This document shows positions 11,101 through 20,621 of a DNA stretch of 64,000 nt, one piece after another. Each line of letters starts with the position of its first letter. Position 1 is the first letter of the stretch. This DNA is from JANMOK01 sp031415055. GTDB lineage: Bacteria > Pseudomonadota > Alphaproteobacteria > Rhodobacterales > Rhodobacteraceae. The position numbers and the translations under genes are program-made. The notes beneath the pieces are model-generated. The model was given only the letters and a program-made list of their open reading frames with translations, did not search any database and had not been told where the DNA came from. The DNA is taken from the NCBI GenBank assembly GCA_031415055.1, contig JANOQZ010000006.1, positions 62,001 to 126,000 of the forward strand, given 5' to 3'.

Positions 11101-11286
11101 TCCGCGATCGTCTTTGGCCTGTCGTTCTCGACCATCCTGACACTGGTGGTCACACCAGCGGCATTGATGGTGTTCACCCGCAAGAACCCGGTCAAAGGTC
11201 AGCGCAGCATCTTCGCTCGACTGTTCGGCTGGATGGCGTTCTGGAACCGCCGCCGCCGCACGCCCAGCGTCCAGCCCGCCGAATAA
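8137..11286 (+). CDS. RND efflux pump, inner-membrane permease subunit
   Basis: Proton-driven RND (AcrB/MexF superfamily) transporter of 1,049 residues with the usual plan: TM1 near the N-terminus, a large periplasmic loop, TM2-6, a second periplasmic loop, and TM7-12. The TM4 proton-relay aspartates are present in GMLVDDAIIV, and the second half carries the matching segment GIVVNNNIVLIDA. Length is normal for the family. A run of glycines (GGGGGGGFFGVGGG, coded at about 9895-9938) lies in the second periplasmic porter region and is unusually long. The gene overlaps the adaptor by 4 bp, and the two form a clear operon. It could be a drug, bile-salt or metabolite exporter; metal-efflux (CusA) motifs were not noticed. 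Confidence 0.94.
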   Translation: MRIVEFAISKARLTISILVFLLVAGALSYISIPKEAEPDIQIPTIYVSLGYAGISPEDSERLLLRPMETALKNVKNVKQITSTAYQGGGNVIVEFQAGSDLETALQDMRSKVSDAKRDLPQGADEPGIFEINISEFPVLVITLSGDLPEPVLTASARGLRDAIEDNVPGVLEANLQGARDDLVEAIIDPTKLTAYGINVDTLGAIVGANNQLIAAGTLEGAEGKYAIKVPSLLENLNDVADLPIVASGNAVVRARDLATIRPTFSDPVSITRLDGKPAIAIEVSKRSGANLIQTVDAAKFVADEFAKSVPEGIQISYSQDKSTSIRQLLSDLQNSVLTAVILVFIIILWALSVRSSIIIGMAIPVSFLVGILGLQMMGLTVNLVVLFSLILAVGMLVDDAIIVTEYAERRMSEGLDRTSAFTEASHRMAGPVIASTMTRVAAFSPLLFWPGIVGEFMKYMPITLIVTLSASLMYSLIFAPTLGSMFGKAAHTGPRKDGWYMAIVQQVVRVPIVVLLLAALILGGVIYGYSKKGAGVEFFPNVEPDYGQMSIAARGNLSLQEKDRLVREVEARVLGWPGIETIYTRVGGGGGGGFFGVGGGADEIGSLQFEFVNWKERKPAFEILTDLRAELKDFAGIDISVDVPEAGPPTGAAIQVILSAADPAELNATATMIANYLRTIPEIQDLSDGLPLPGIDWELQIDRAEAAKAGVGAGSIGTVVQLITTGLKLTDYRPAGADNAVDIRLRMPEDRRTLAALDDLRVQTQAGSVPISNFVKLVPTASVGNLNRTDGKRTITVSAAVKEGAQVADIQAIVTEGVDKLDIPESISWKMGGSDEESAAAQAFLGKAFGAAIFLIFVVLLAQFNRFISVALVLSAALMSTIGVFLGLLITGQPFSIVMSGIGVIALAGIVVNNNIVLIDAYHHHRNEGMDKREAVIQTCRERARPVVLTAATAILGVFPIAFGLNLELLSHEVTNGAPSTQWWIALSSAIVFGLSFSTILTLVVTPAALMVFTRKNPVKGQRSIFARLFGWMAFWNRRRRTPSVQPAE

Positions 11287-11379
11287 CCCAATCCTGTCAC
11301 CGATGTAATCTGGCCTTCACGCGCAATCCACTCTGAACGGCCAGATAGCACTCACCCGAACCGCAATTGAGGTGAAATC

Positions 11380-12780
<1,401 letters not shown>

Positions 12781-12865
12781 ATCGTCATTGCACGGAGCAA
12801 AGTGACGAAGCAATCCATCTGCCACGTCGGTTGATGGATTGCCGCGCTTCGCCCGCAATGACGAT
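12781..12865. repeat. Interspersed palindromic repeat element
   Basis: Begins one base after the protease stop codon. Outer arms atcgtcattgc (12781-12791) and gcaatgacgat (12855-12865) pair perfectly. Inner arms gcaatccatc (12810-12819) and gatggattgc (12833-12842) also pair perfectly, with imperfect pairing between. The layout and the CGTCATTGC...GCAATCCA core resemble a palindromic element scattered through many alphaproteobacterial genomes (recognised from memory, not by search). As RNA it would form a long hairpin and could act as terminator or 3' stabiliser for the protease mRNA. Confidence 0.75.
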
Positions 12866-12913
12866 CGTTTCCGCCGGAAACAGAACCGTGATCCTAGCCA
12901 ATGTTGAAACTTA

Positions 12914-12939
12914 ACCCAAAAAACCTACGTATATTGGGT
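12914..12939. promoter_or_regulatory. Inverted repeat in the promoter region of the two-component genes
   Basis: ACCCAA (12914-12919) and TTGGGT (12934-12939) form an inverted repeat with a 14-bp spacer, 15 bp before the response-regulator ATG. The tatatt at 12931-12936 could serve as a -10 element and ttgaaa at 12904-12909 as a poorly spaced -35. A site overlapping the promoter would suit autoregulation; the call is weak. Confidence 0.3.
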
Positions 12940-12953
12940 AAGAGAGAACCAAA

Positions 12954-13637
12954 ATGAGCCGCCGTATCCTCATTATCGAAGACGATCCCGAAACCTCTGC
13001 CTATCTGAGCAAAGGCTTGGGCGAGGCCGGATTCGCCATAGAAACCAGCCCCAATGGGCGCGAGGGTTTGTTCCTAGCAACCGGCAGCGGTTTTGACGCG
13101 ATAATCCTTGACCGCATGCTGCCCGAACTCGACGGCCTCTCGATACTCAAATCCATCCGCGCCGCCGGAATCGCCACACCTGTGATGATGCTGACGGCGA
13201 TGAGCGCAGTTGACGAACGCGTGCGCGGCTTGAAAGCCGGGGCTGACGATTACCTGATCAAGCCCTTCTCGTTTGACGAATTGAATGCCCGCATCGAAAC
13301 CCTGCTGCGCCGCCCCGCCATCACCCGCGAAGAAACCCAGCTCAACTGTGCCGATCTAGAACTCGATCTCATTGCCCGCTCGGCACGCCGCGGCGAGCGG
13401 ATGATCGACCTGTTACCGCGCGAATACCAGATGCTCGAATACCTCTTGCGCCGCAAAGGCCGCGTCGTTACCCGCACCATGATGCTGGAAGGCATGTGGG
13501 AATATCATTTCGACCCGCAAACCAATGTCATCGACGTGCATATCAGCCGATTGCGCAAGAAAATTGATCCCGAAGGGGCATTTCCCTTGATCCGCACCGT
13601 GCGGGGTTCGGGCTATATGATCTCTGGCGACGCCTAA
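12954..13637 (+). CDS. OmpR-family response regulator
   Basis: Two-component DNA-binding response regulator of 227 residues. The N-terminal receiver domain (1 to about 118) has the acidic pocket IIEDD near 8-11, the phosphoacceptor Asp53 in ILDRMLPELDG and the conserved Lys in DDYLIKPF. The C-terminal winged helix is of OmpR/PhoB type, recognisable in its last part (RTMMLEGMWEYHFDPQTNVI, then VHISRLRKKID). A GAGAG ribosome-binding sequence sits a few bases upstream. The cognate kinase starts 3 bp after its stop. The target genes are not evident; the adjacent Do protease and RND pump are candidates by position only. Confidence 0.95.
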   Translation: MSRRILIIEDDPETSAYLSKGLGEAGFAIETSPNGREGLFLATGSGFDAIILDRMLPELDGLSILKSIRAAGIATPVMMLTAMSAVDERVRGLKAGADDYLIKPFSFDELNARIETLLRRPAITREETQLNCADLELDLIARSARRGERMIDLLPREYQMLEYLLRRKGRVVTRTMMLEGMWEYHFDPQTNVIDVHISRLRKKIDPEGAFPLIRTVRGSGYMISGDA

Positions 13638-13640
13638 AAG

Positions 13641-14975
13641 ATGTTGCGCAACACCACAGCCCGCTTTGTCGCCTTTCATTTCCTATTGGCGGCACTGTCG
13701 TCGCTGCTGGTGCTGGCTTTCGTCTATTGGTCGACCACCCGCGTGATTGACGGCGAAGTCCGCCAAGTGGTGCAGGCCGAAATCGCTGGCCTGTCTGAAA
13801 ACTATACGACAATGGGCATCCTTGGTTTGGTGCGAGCGATAGACCGGCGCGTGCGTGACATCGACCAACGCGACGCGATATACCTGTTGACCGACGCGCA
13901 AGGCCGCATGTTGGCGGGAAACCTGTCATCATGGCCGCCTAATGTATCGCCCGGTACCGGCTGGATAGACCTCGATCTGTTCCGGGCCGACACCAACAAG
14001 CAAAGCAAACTTTCCGCCGCAACCTTTCTCTTGCCCGGCGGCGAACGCCTTTTGGTCGGCCGCGATGCCCAGGCCCGCGTTGCCTTTGATAGCACCCTGA
14101 TCCGCGCCCTAATCACCGCCCTTGGCCTGACCGCGCTTCTTGCCGCGCTTTCGGGCTGGCTGTTGTCGCGCTTTGTCAATCGCCGCATCGGCGAAATCAC
14201 CGATACGGCAGATGAAATCGTCGCCGGTGGCTTAACCCGCAGGGTTCCGTTGCGCGGCAATGGTGACGAATTTGACCGGTTGGGCAGCACATTGAACGCA
14301 ATGCTTGATCGTATCGAAGCGCTGGTGGGCGACATGCGCATGGTCACCGACAGCGTGGCGCATGACCTGCGCAGCCCGCTGACCCGCCTCGTGTCGCATC
14401 TGGAAAGCGCCACAGACGAAACCCAACCGAATGATGAACGGGCAAACCTGATCCAGCGCGCCATGGCCGAAGCCGAAGGCGTGCTAAAGGCCTTCACCGC
14501 CCTGCTCGCCATCGCCCGCACAGAGGCAGGCATGGGGCGCGACCAATTCGCCCCAGTTGATCTTGGCAAACTGTTGGATGATGCCGCCGAACTTTATGCA
14601 CCCGTCGCGGACGAGAAAAACATCACTCTGCGTCGACATGGAAACGGCTCGCTGGTGAACGGTCATCAACAACTTTTGGCGCAAGCCGCCTCGAACCTGA
14701 TCGAAAACGCCATACGACATGCACCAGACGGCAGTGAAATCGTGCTGGATTCGGGCGTCGCAGCTCCGCTTTTGGCAATCTCCGACCACGGCCCTGGCAT
14801 TTCGACCGACGACCTCGCCCGCGCCGTGCAGCGCTTCGTGCGCCTTGATCCCAGCCGTTCCGGCCCCGGCACCGGCCTTGGTCTGTCGCTGGTCGGCGCC
14901 GTGGCCCGCATGCACGGTGGCGCCTTGCGTCTCAGCGACAACGGCCCCGGATTAAGGGCGGAAATAAGTTTCTGA
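13641..14975 (+). CDS. Sensor histidine kinase (EnvZ type)
   Basis: Inner-membrane histidine kinase of 444 residues, partner of the response regulator just upstream. It has a first TM at about residues 11-30, a periplasmic sensor loop of about 120 residues (31-153), a second TM at about 154-175 and a HAMP linker (about 176-230). The H-box VAHDLRSPLTRL carries phosphoacceptor His241. The ATPase domain has the N-box NLIENAIRHAP, the G1 box DHGPGI and the G2 box GTGLGLSL. All catalytic motifs are intact. The periplasmic domain shows no motif that names its signal. No terminator is seen directly after the gene; the next good terminator is about 570 bp downstream, beyond a decayed locus. Confidence 0.94.
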   Translation: MLRNTTARFVAFHFLLAALSSLLVLAFVYWSTTRVIDGEVRQVVQAEIAGLSENYTTMGILGLVRAIDRRVRDIDQRDAIYLLTDAQGRMLAGNLSSWPPNVSPGTGWIDLDLFRADTNKQSKLSAATFLLPGGERLLVGRDAQARVAFDSTLIRALITALGLTALLAALSGWLLSRFVNRRIGEITDTADEIVAGGLTRRVPLRGNGDEFDRLGSTLNAMLDRIEALVGDMRMVTDSVAHDLRSPLTRLVSHLESATDETQPNDERANLIQRAMAEAEGVLKAFTALLAIARTEAGMGRDQFAPVDLGKLLDDAAELYAPVADEKNITLRRHGNGSLVNGHQQLLAQAASNLIENAIRHAPDGSEIVLDSGVAAPLLAISDHGPGISTDDLARAVQRFVRLDPSRSGPGTGLGLSLVGAVARMHGGALRLSDNGPGLRAEISF

Positions 14976-14984
14976 CACGTGTAA

Positions 14985-15547
14985 TTGGCGCAATTGTTTT
15001 CATTTCAGTCTTGGACAGCGCGCCGTGTTTCGGTAAATTCAATGACAATGGGGCAGGCGGATACGCGGGTAACCGCCGAGTCTGCGTTCGGCAACACAAC
15101 CCTTGATGTAACTGTCGCGAATGTTAGCGGCAACGTTAGGGCGGCTATATCAACGCCATTTCGCAACGTGGTGACTCACAGGTTGTCGCCGCCGGTTCGG
15201 TAAGCTTTAGCAAAAACTCGGAAGTGAATGGTTCGGTGTTGACAGCGCAAAATGACAACACCTTCAACTTCACTTCAGGTGCGCCAACACCAAAGTTCTG
15301 AGGCGCGCAAGTGCCTGCCGGTAACGACATCACCATTACAACAACGGGCACCAACCACCCGACGATGTCCTCGACCTATAATGCGCATGTGCAGTTCTAC
15401 GAACCGAACTCGCGCACCACCCGATATTGCGATGCGTGGTTTGGTCAGGATTGCATCGGTGCAACCTTCCAAGGCTGTGCAAGCGGTACCAGAACGATAA
15501 CCACCAAGATCGTAGGCCAAACTTTCCGGCAGCTTGTGCGAAATCTC
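14985..15547 (+). pseudogene. Decayed protein-coding locus (frameshift and in-frame stop), function unknown
   Basis: Three coding-like fragments lie end to end on the plus strand. The first (about 14985-15138) reads TAESAFGNTTLDVTVANVSG and has no good start codon. A shift to the third frame at about 15138-15140 continues with GGYINAISQRGDSQVVAAGS and SVSFSKNSEVNGSVLTAQND up to a TGA at 15299-15301. In the same frame, beyond that TGA, it continues as GNDITITTTGTNHPTMSSTY and then a Cys-containing stretch, YCDAWFGQDCIGATFQGC. The Ser/Thr/Asn/Gly-rich composition without charged clusters suggests a secreted or surface beta-rich protein. Together the pieces look like one gene of about 180 residues broken by one frameshift and one stop. 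The C-terminus is unclear because the open frame runs through the terminator. Not recognised as any family. A sequencing error is an alternative for the frameshift. Confidence 0.5.
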
Positions 15548-15576
15548 CCCGCGCCCTCATCGGTGCGGGCTTTTTT
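15548..15576 (+). terminator. Rho-independent terminator
   Basis: Stem 15548-15555 (cccgcgcc) pairs with 15562-15569 (ggtgcggg), 8 bp with one G-U pair, around the six-base loop ctcatc, followed by C and six T (15571-15576). It ends plus-strand transcription from the kinase and decayed-locus side, just before the convergent ABC-F gene. Confidence 0.8.
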
Positions 15577-15583
15577 CGTCGAT

Positions 15584-17380
15584 TTAACCCTCCGCCAAAG
15601 CCGCCAAGTCCAGCCATTCGGCCTCCGCTTGCGCCAAAGCAGCCTGACGGTCCGCCAGTCCGGCGCTGATTTTGGCGAATTTCTCCGGGTGTTGCGCGTA
15701 TAAATCGGCTTGCCCCAGCGCCGCTTCCAGCTTGGCGATCTCGGCTTCCAGCCGCTCAATCGCCCCCGGCAGTGCCCGCAACCGATGCGCTTGGGTGAAA
15801 CTCAAACTCGCAATCACCGGCTTTTCCGCCTTTTGCGCCACCGTCTTCGCCTTGGCCACTGGCGCCGCCACATTCAAATCTTGCGCCTTTTGCGCTTGAT
15901 AATCCGACCAACCCCCGGCATAGGCGACGGCGCGACCATCGCCTTCCATGGCAATTGTCGTTGTCGCCACCCGATCCAGAAAATCGCGGTCATGGCTAAC
16001 CAGCAGCACTGTGCCATCATAGTCGTCGATCAATTCCTGCAACAAATCCAAGGTTTCAACGTCCAGATCGTTGGTCGGCTCGTCCAACACCAACAAATTA
16101 CTCTCCCGCGCCAATATCCGCGCCAGCAACAACCGCGCCTTTTCGCCCCCCGACAAAGCCGAGACCGGCCCCCGGGCTTGTGCTTCGCCAAATAGAAAAT
16201 CCTTCAGATAGGCCACGATATGCCGCGGTTTCCCGCGCACCATCACCTGATCGTTGGACCCCGAAACCCCCAAGGCCCGATCCCCCGCCAGCGAATCCCA
16301 CAGGCTTTGCTTTGGGTCCAGCGCCTCGCGGTTCTGGTCAAACACTGCCATATGCAAATTGGTGCCCAGCTTGATTGTGCCCGAATCCGGCTTCAACTGC
16401 CCGGTCAACATTTTCAGCAACGTCGTCTTGCCCGACCCATTTGGCCCGACCAAAGCCACCCGCTCGCCCCGCGTCACCTTGATGGAGAAATCCTGCACCA
16501 CCGGTTCACCAAACGCCTTGGCCAGATGATGCGCCTCGATCACCATCCGCCCCGACTTTTGCCCCACCGACAAATCCAGTTTCGCCGTGCCGCTGCGGCG
16601 AATTTCCTCGGCACGGTCTTGCCGCATCTCTGCCAGTCGCCGCACCCGCCCCATGTTGCGTTTGCGCCGCGCCGAAATCCCCTCAACCGCCCAGCGGCCT
16701 TCCTCTTTCAACAACCGGTCCAGCTTGTGCCGTGCCAAATCCTCTTGCTCAAACACCCGGTCGCGCCATTCCTCAAACGCGGCGAATCCCTTGTTGTTCT
16801 GCCGCAAAGTCCCACGATCGACCCATAAGGTGCTGTCGGTCATATGCCGCAAAAACGCCCGGTCGTGCGAAATCAATACAAAAGCCTGCGCGGTTTGTGA
16901 CAGATATTCTTCTAACCAACCAATGACTTGAATATCCAAATGGTTGGTCGGCTCGTCCAGCAACAGCAAATCGACGTCCGATGCCAGCAACCGCGCCAGC
17001 GACGCGCGACGACGTTCCCCGCCCGAAGCCTGCGCCGGGTGCATATCCACGTTCAGATGCACCCCCTCCATGACTTGCGCAATGCGATAGCGATGCTCCT
17101 CGGCCAACCCCGCACCTGCATAGTCACCTAATGTAGAAAACCCTGCAAAATCAGGGTCTTGGTCCATGTAACCAACGTGAAACCCGGCGTTCAAAATCCG
17201 CTGGCCGCCATCGGGTTCCACCAAACCGGCGACGATCTTCAACAAAGTCGATTTGCCCGAGCCATTGCGCCCGACCAGACAATGCCGCTCGCCCTGATGA
17301 ATGGTCAAATCCACCCGATCCAGCAACGGATTACCGCCGAAAGTCAGGCTGATGTCGGATAAAGTCAAAATGGCTGGCAT
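15584..17380 (-). CDS. ABC-F family ATPase (Uup-like)
   Basis: Soluble duplicated ATPase of 598 residues with no membrane segments, as in ABC-F translation factors. Each half has Walker A (GRNGSGKST, GPNGSGKTT), the ABC signature (SGGERRRASLARLLA, SGGEKARLLLARIL) and Walker B (LLLLDEPTNHLD, LLVLDEPTNDLD). The long linker between halves is charged and contains RRKRNMGRVRRLAEMRQDRA. The last about 80 residues form a predicted coiled coil (ERLEAEIAKLEAALGQA), as in Uup. ABC-F proteins bind the ribosome E site or act on nucleic acids; Uup is linked to precise excision and ribosome assembly. ATG 17380 was chosen; a GTG 15 bases upstream (17395) is also possible. It is transcribed convergently toward the decayed locus and divergently from the aminotransferase. 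Confidence 0.9.
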   Translation of the reverse strand: MPAILTLSDISLTFGGNPLLDRVDLTIHQGERHCLVGRNGSGKSTLLKIVAGLVEPDGGQRILNAGFHVGYMDQDPDFAGFSTLGDYAGAGLAEEHRYRIAQVMEGVHLNVDMHPAQASGGERRRASLARLLASDVDLLLLDEPTNHLDIQVIGWLEEYLSQTAQAFVLISHDRAFLRHMTDSTLWVDRGTLRQNNKGFAAFEEWRDRVFEQEDLARHKLDRLLKEEGRWAVEGISARRKRNMGRVRRLAEMRQDRAEEIRRSGTAKLDLSVGQKSGRMVIEAHHLAKAFGEPVVQDFSIKVTRGERVALVGPNGSGKTTLLKMLTGQLKPDSGTIKLGTNLHMAVFDQNREALDPKQSLWDSLAGDRALGVSGSNDQVMVRGKPRHIVAYLKDFLFGEAQARGPVSALSGGEKARLLLARILARESNLLVLDEPTNDLDVETLDLLQELIDDYDGTVLLVSHDRDFLDRVATTTIAMEGDGRAVAYAGGWSDYQAQKAQDLNVAAPVAKAKTVAQKAEKPVIASLSFTQAHRLRALPGAIERLEAEIAKLEAALGQADLYAQHPEKFAKISAGLADRQAALAQAEAEWLDLAALAEG

Positions 17381-17460
17381 GGCGTCTCTATCCACTGCGC
17401 CAAGGTCGTCGTCAAGCGCACTTGCACCGATGAACCAAGCCTGTATCTTGCAAGCAATTG

Positions 17461-17466
17461 CAGGAG
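17461..17466 (+). promoter_or_regulatory. Ribosome-binding site fixing the aminotransferase start
   Basis: AGGAG at 17462-17466 lies six bases before ATG 17473. This favours that codon over an in-frame ATG at 17458, which has no comparable site. Confidence 0.6.
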
Positions 17467-17472
17467 CCGCCC

Positions 17473-18666
17473 ATGACGCAAGCCCCCTACAGCCCCAATA
17501 TCCGCGCCACCTTTGCCCCGCCGGTTATGGAGGCGCGACGTTGGCTGAGTGCCGCAACCTTCCCCGCCGACCGTCCGCTGTTGAACCTCAGCCAAGCCGC
17601 CCCCATCGACCCACCGCCGCAACTCTTGCGCGACGAAATGGCCCGCGCGATCATCGAAGAAGCTGACAGCCATATCTACGGCCCCGTCTTGGGCAACCCT
17701 GCCCTGCGCGAAGAAATCGCCAAGCAGTGGTCAACAGCCTACGCTGGCGACATCCAATCAAAAGATGTAGCAATTACAGCAGGTTGCAACCAAGCATTCT
17801 GCGCCGCCCTCGCTACTGCCGCCGCCCCTGGCGACGCTGTGATCCTGCCGGTTCCGTGGTATTTCAACCATAAAATGTGGCTCGATACCAACGGTATCGA
17901 AACCCGCGCCCTGCGTTGCGGCCCCGGTATGCTCCCCGACCTCGATCAGGCCGAGGCGCTGATCGACGCCCGCGTCAAAGCCATCGTTCTTGTCACCCCG
18001 AACAACCCAACCGGCGCCGAATACCCGCCCGAATTGATCCGCGATTTCCTCACCCTCGCCCGTCGGCATGGCCTTTTACTCATCCTCGATGAAACCTACC
18101 GCGATTTCCATTCCAGCCCATCCGCCCCGAACCATCTATTCGCCGACCCGATGTGGCGCGAAAATCTGGTGCATCTCTATTCCTTTTCCAAAGTATTCCG
18201 CCTTACCGGCCACCGAATTGGCGCGATGATAACATCCCCCGAACGCCTTGCCGAAGCCGAGAAGTTCCTCGATTCCATCGCCATCTGCGCCCCACAAATC
18301 GGCCAAAAGGCCGCCCTTTTCGGCCTGAAACATTTGAAAGAATGGGTCGCGGGCGAGCGTGCCGAAATCCTGCACCGCCGCGCCTTGCTCGAATCCGGCT
18401 TTTCCGGCCTCAACGACTGGCAATTGCTCGGCTGCGGTGCCTATTTCGCCTATGTCCGCCATCCGTTTGACATTCCATCCGACCATCTGGCCCAACGCCT
18501 CGTCACCGAGCAATCGCTCCTTACCCTTCCCGGCACCATGTTTGGCGTTACCAAGGCAAAGGGCGGCGATGGGTCAGCCGAACAGCAATTGCGCATCGCT
18601 TTCGCCAATGCCGATGCCAACGGCCTTTCAACATTGTTCGAGCGTTTGCGGGCATTTCGCCCGTAA
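17473..18666 (+). CDS. Class I/II pyridoxal-phosphate aminotransferase
   Basis: PLP-dependent fold-type I aminotransferase of 397 residues, aspartate-aminotransferase superfamily. The PLP lysine is Lys230 in YSFSKVFRLTGHRIGA; LDETYRDF supplies the Asp that contacts the pyridine nitrogen, and PNNPTG is the conserved substrate-side motif. Start ATG 17473 was chosen for its AGGAG ribosome-binding site. Substrate specificity cannot be assigned. Neighbours (ABC-F ATPase divergent; PpiD-like protein and trpE downstream) give no direct clue, although position ahead of trpE would allow a role in aromatic or general amino-acid metabolism. It is 72 bp from the next gene. Confidence 0.88.
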   Translation: MTQAPYSPNIRATFAPPVMEARRWLSAATFPADRPLLNLSQAAPIDPPPQLLRDEMARAIIEEADSHIYGPVLGNPALREEIAKQWSTAYAGDIQSKDVAITAGCNQAFCAALATAAAPGDAVILPVPWYFNHKMWLDTNGIETRALRCGPGMLPDLDQAEALIDARVKAIVLVTPNNPTGAEYPPELIRDFLTLARRHGLLLILDETYRDFHSSPSAPNHLFADPMWRENLVHLYSFSKVFRLTGHRIGAMITSPERLAEAEKFLDSIAICAPQIGQKAALFGLKHLKEWVAGERAEILHRRALLESGFSGLNDWQLLGCGAYFAYVRHPFDIPSDHLAQRLVTEQSLLTLPGTMFGVTKAKGGDGSAEQQLRIAFANADANGLSTLFERLRAFRP

Positions 18667-18738
18667 CCGCCCCTTGTAACCAAACATCTCACCGCCTAAA
18701 ACACGGGCCAGCCAACGCCTGCCAAGGAATCCTGTTCA

Positions 18739-20610
18739 ATGCTCAAGTCTTTCCGCAAATCCGGTTCCAACCCCTTGGTTTTTGCCACACTTGCCATCCT
18801 AATTGTCGGCCTCATTGGTTTTGGCGGCCGCGTTGGTACTGGGGTCAGCGCCTCGGGTGTAGCGGCAGTTGGCAGTGAATCGATCACCACCGATGATTAC
18901 GTACGCGCGATGCAAAATGCGCTGCGCAATATTTCCCAGCAGGTCGGGCAGGAAATTTCCCTGCAACAGGCCATCGCACTGTTTGGCGTGGATCGCGAGG
19001 TCTTGAACAGTTTGGTGACCAATGCGGCGCTCGATAGCAAAGCCCGCGAATTGGGCATTTCCATCGGTGATACCAATGTGCGCGACAGCCTTCTGCGCAC
19101 CCAAGCCTTCCAAGGCGTTGACGGAAAATTTGATCAAGACGCGTATAATTTCGCGCTGGAACGTCTCAACATGACACCGGCGGAATACGAAACGACAGTT
19201 CGCAAAGGCACCGCCCGCGACCTTATCCGCACCGGCATTTCCGCTGGCACGTCGATGCCTGCATCGGCTGCCGCCACCCTCTTGGCCTATTCCGGTGAAA
19301 AACGCAGTTTTGATTGGATAACGCTGCAAGCCGCCGACCTTCCCGACGTTGTGGCGCAACCAACGGTGCCGCAGGCACAGGCTTATTATGACACTCACAA
19401 TGACCAATTCATGTCGCCGGAAACGCGTGACATCACGTATCTCGCGCTGCGCCCGTCGGATCTGACCGACCAAGTCACTGTCACCGACGAACAACTAAAG
19501 GAAGCCTATGACGCGCGCATCGACGAATTCAACATACCCGAAACCCGCGCCGTCGAACGCCTTGCCTTTGCCACCGAAGCCGATGCAGCCGCCGCCCTTG
19601 CTCGTATCACATCGGGCACGGCAACTTTTGAAGCAATTGTTGCGGAACGCGACTTGTTACTCAAAGATCTCGATCTTGGCATCATCAAGCGCAAAGACCT
19701 TGATCCAGAAGCGCAAGCGACGGTGTTTGACCCTACCAGTCCCGGCATCTATGGCCCCGCCGTTACTTTGCTTGGACCCGCCATTTTTCGCGTGAACGGC
19801 ATATTCAATGCGCAATCGACATCGCTGGAACAAGCAACGCCGCAGTTGAAAAACGAACTGGCTTTGGAGGATGCCGCGATTTTGCTTGGAGATGATGCGG
19901 TCAAACTTGATGACCTGCTGGCGGGTGGCGCGACTTTCGAAGAAATCGCCACCCAAACCAATTTCAAGCTGGCCAGCATTGCTTGGTACGAAACCCTCAC
20001 CGATGGCATCGCCGCCGACCCGGCGTTCCAGTCTGAAGCCGCAGAAGCGGTTGAAGGCGAAGATCGAGACCCAATCAACCTGATCGACGGCGGTGTCGCC
20101 GTCGTACGCTTAGACAGCATCACCGCCCCGGCATTGCGACCTTTTGCCGATGTTTCGACGCAAGCCATTGCCGCGTTGCATGCCGAAACCGAGACCGCCC
20201 AAATCGCCGAATTTGCCGCGATGATGAAAACCCAAATATCCGCCAACAAGACGCTGGCCCAACTTGCCATTGAGAAATCCCTCGCGCTAAACCCCGCCGC
20301 GCCAGTCGCCCGAGGTGGCACCATCGCTGAAGCACCCGCCAGCCTGATCGTCGAGCTTTTCAAACTGGGTGCAGGCGAAACCGCCGTCATCTCTGGCCCC
20401 GGTCGCGCCGACCTTGTTCAACTGAATGAAATCGCTGCATTCGACCCGATTGCCGAAGAAAACAGCGCTTTGGTTGCCGAGGCGAACCGCCAACTTTCCG
20501 AACAGATTGGCAACGATCTGTTCGCCGTTTTCGCGGCCCAAGCGCAGACCGAAGCGGGTGTCTCGATCAACGCGCCGGTCGTCCAAGCCTTGCTCGACCG
20601 CTTCCAGTAA
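18739..20610 (+). CDS. PpiD-like membrane-anchored periplasmic peptidyl-prolyl isomerase/chaperone (SurA_N family)
   Basis: Envelope foldase of 623 residues. A single N-terminal TM (about residues 12-32, NPLVFATLAILIVGLIGFGG) anchors a periplasmic body. The SurA-N-like chaperone region follows (about 35-230, including QQAIALFGVDREVLNSLVTN), then a parvulin-like region around residues 240-370, then a C-terminal helical part. This plan is that of PpiD, which helps outer-membrane and secreted proteins leaving the Sec translocon. The parvulin domain looks degenerate, and PPIase activity should not be assumed. It is followed after 11 bp by trpE, so trpE is probably co-transcribed from here. Confidence 0.85.
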   Translation: MLKSFRKSGSNPLVFATLAILIVGLIGFGGRVGTGVSASGVAAVGSESITTDDYVRAMQNALRNISQQVGQEISLQQAIALFGVDREVLNSLVTNAALDSKARELGISIGDTNVRDSLLRTQAFQGVDGKFDQDAYNFALERLNMTPAEYETTVRKGTARDLIRTGISAGTSMPASAAATLLAYSGEKRSFDWITLQAADLPDVVAQPTVPQAQAYYDTHNDQFMSPETRDITYLALRPSDLTDQVTVTDEQLKEAYDARIDEFNIPETRAVERLAFATEADAAAALARITSGTATFEAIVAERDLLLKDLDLGIIKRKDLDPEAQATVFDPTSPGIYGPAVTLLGPAIFRVNGIFNAQSTSLEQATPQLKNELALEDAAILLGDDAVKLDDLLAGGATFEEIATQTNFKLASIAWYETLTDGIAADPAFQSEAAEAVEGEDRDPINLIDGGVAVVRLDSITAPALRPFADVSTQAIAALHAETETAQIAEFAAMMKTQISANKTLAQLAIEKSLALNPAAPVARGGTIAEAPASLIVELFKLGAGETAVISGPGRADLVQLNEIAAFDPIAEENSALVAEANRQLSEQIGNDLFAVFAAQAQTEAGVSINAPVVQALLDRFQ

Positions 20611-20621
20611 CCTCTGCGCAA

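Noticed and set aside
15299..15301. TGA read as selenocysteine or by readthrough in the decayed locus
   Set aside because: No SECIS-like hairpin was recognised just after it, and a frameshift upstream already indicates decay.
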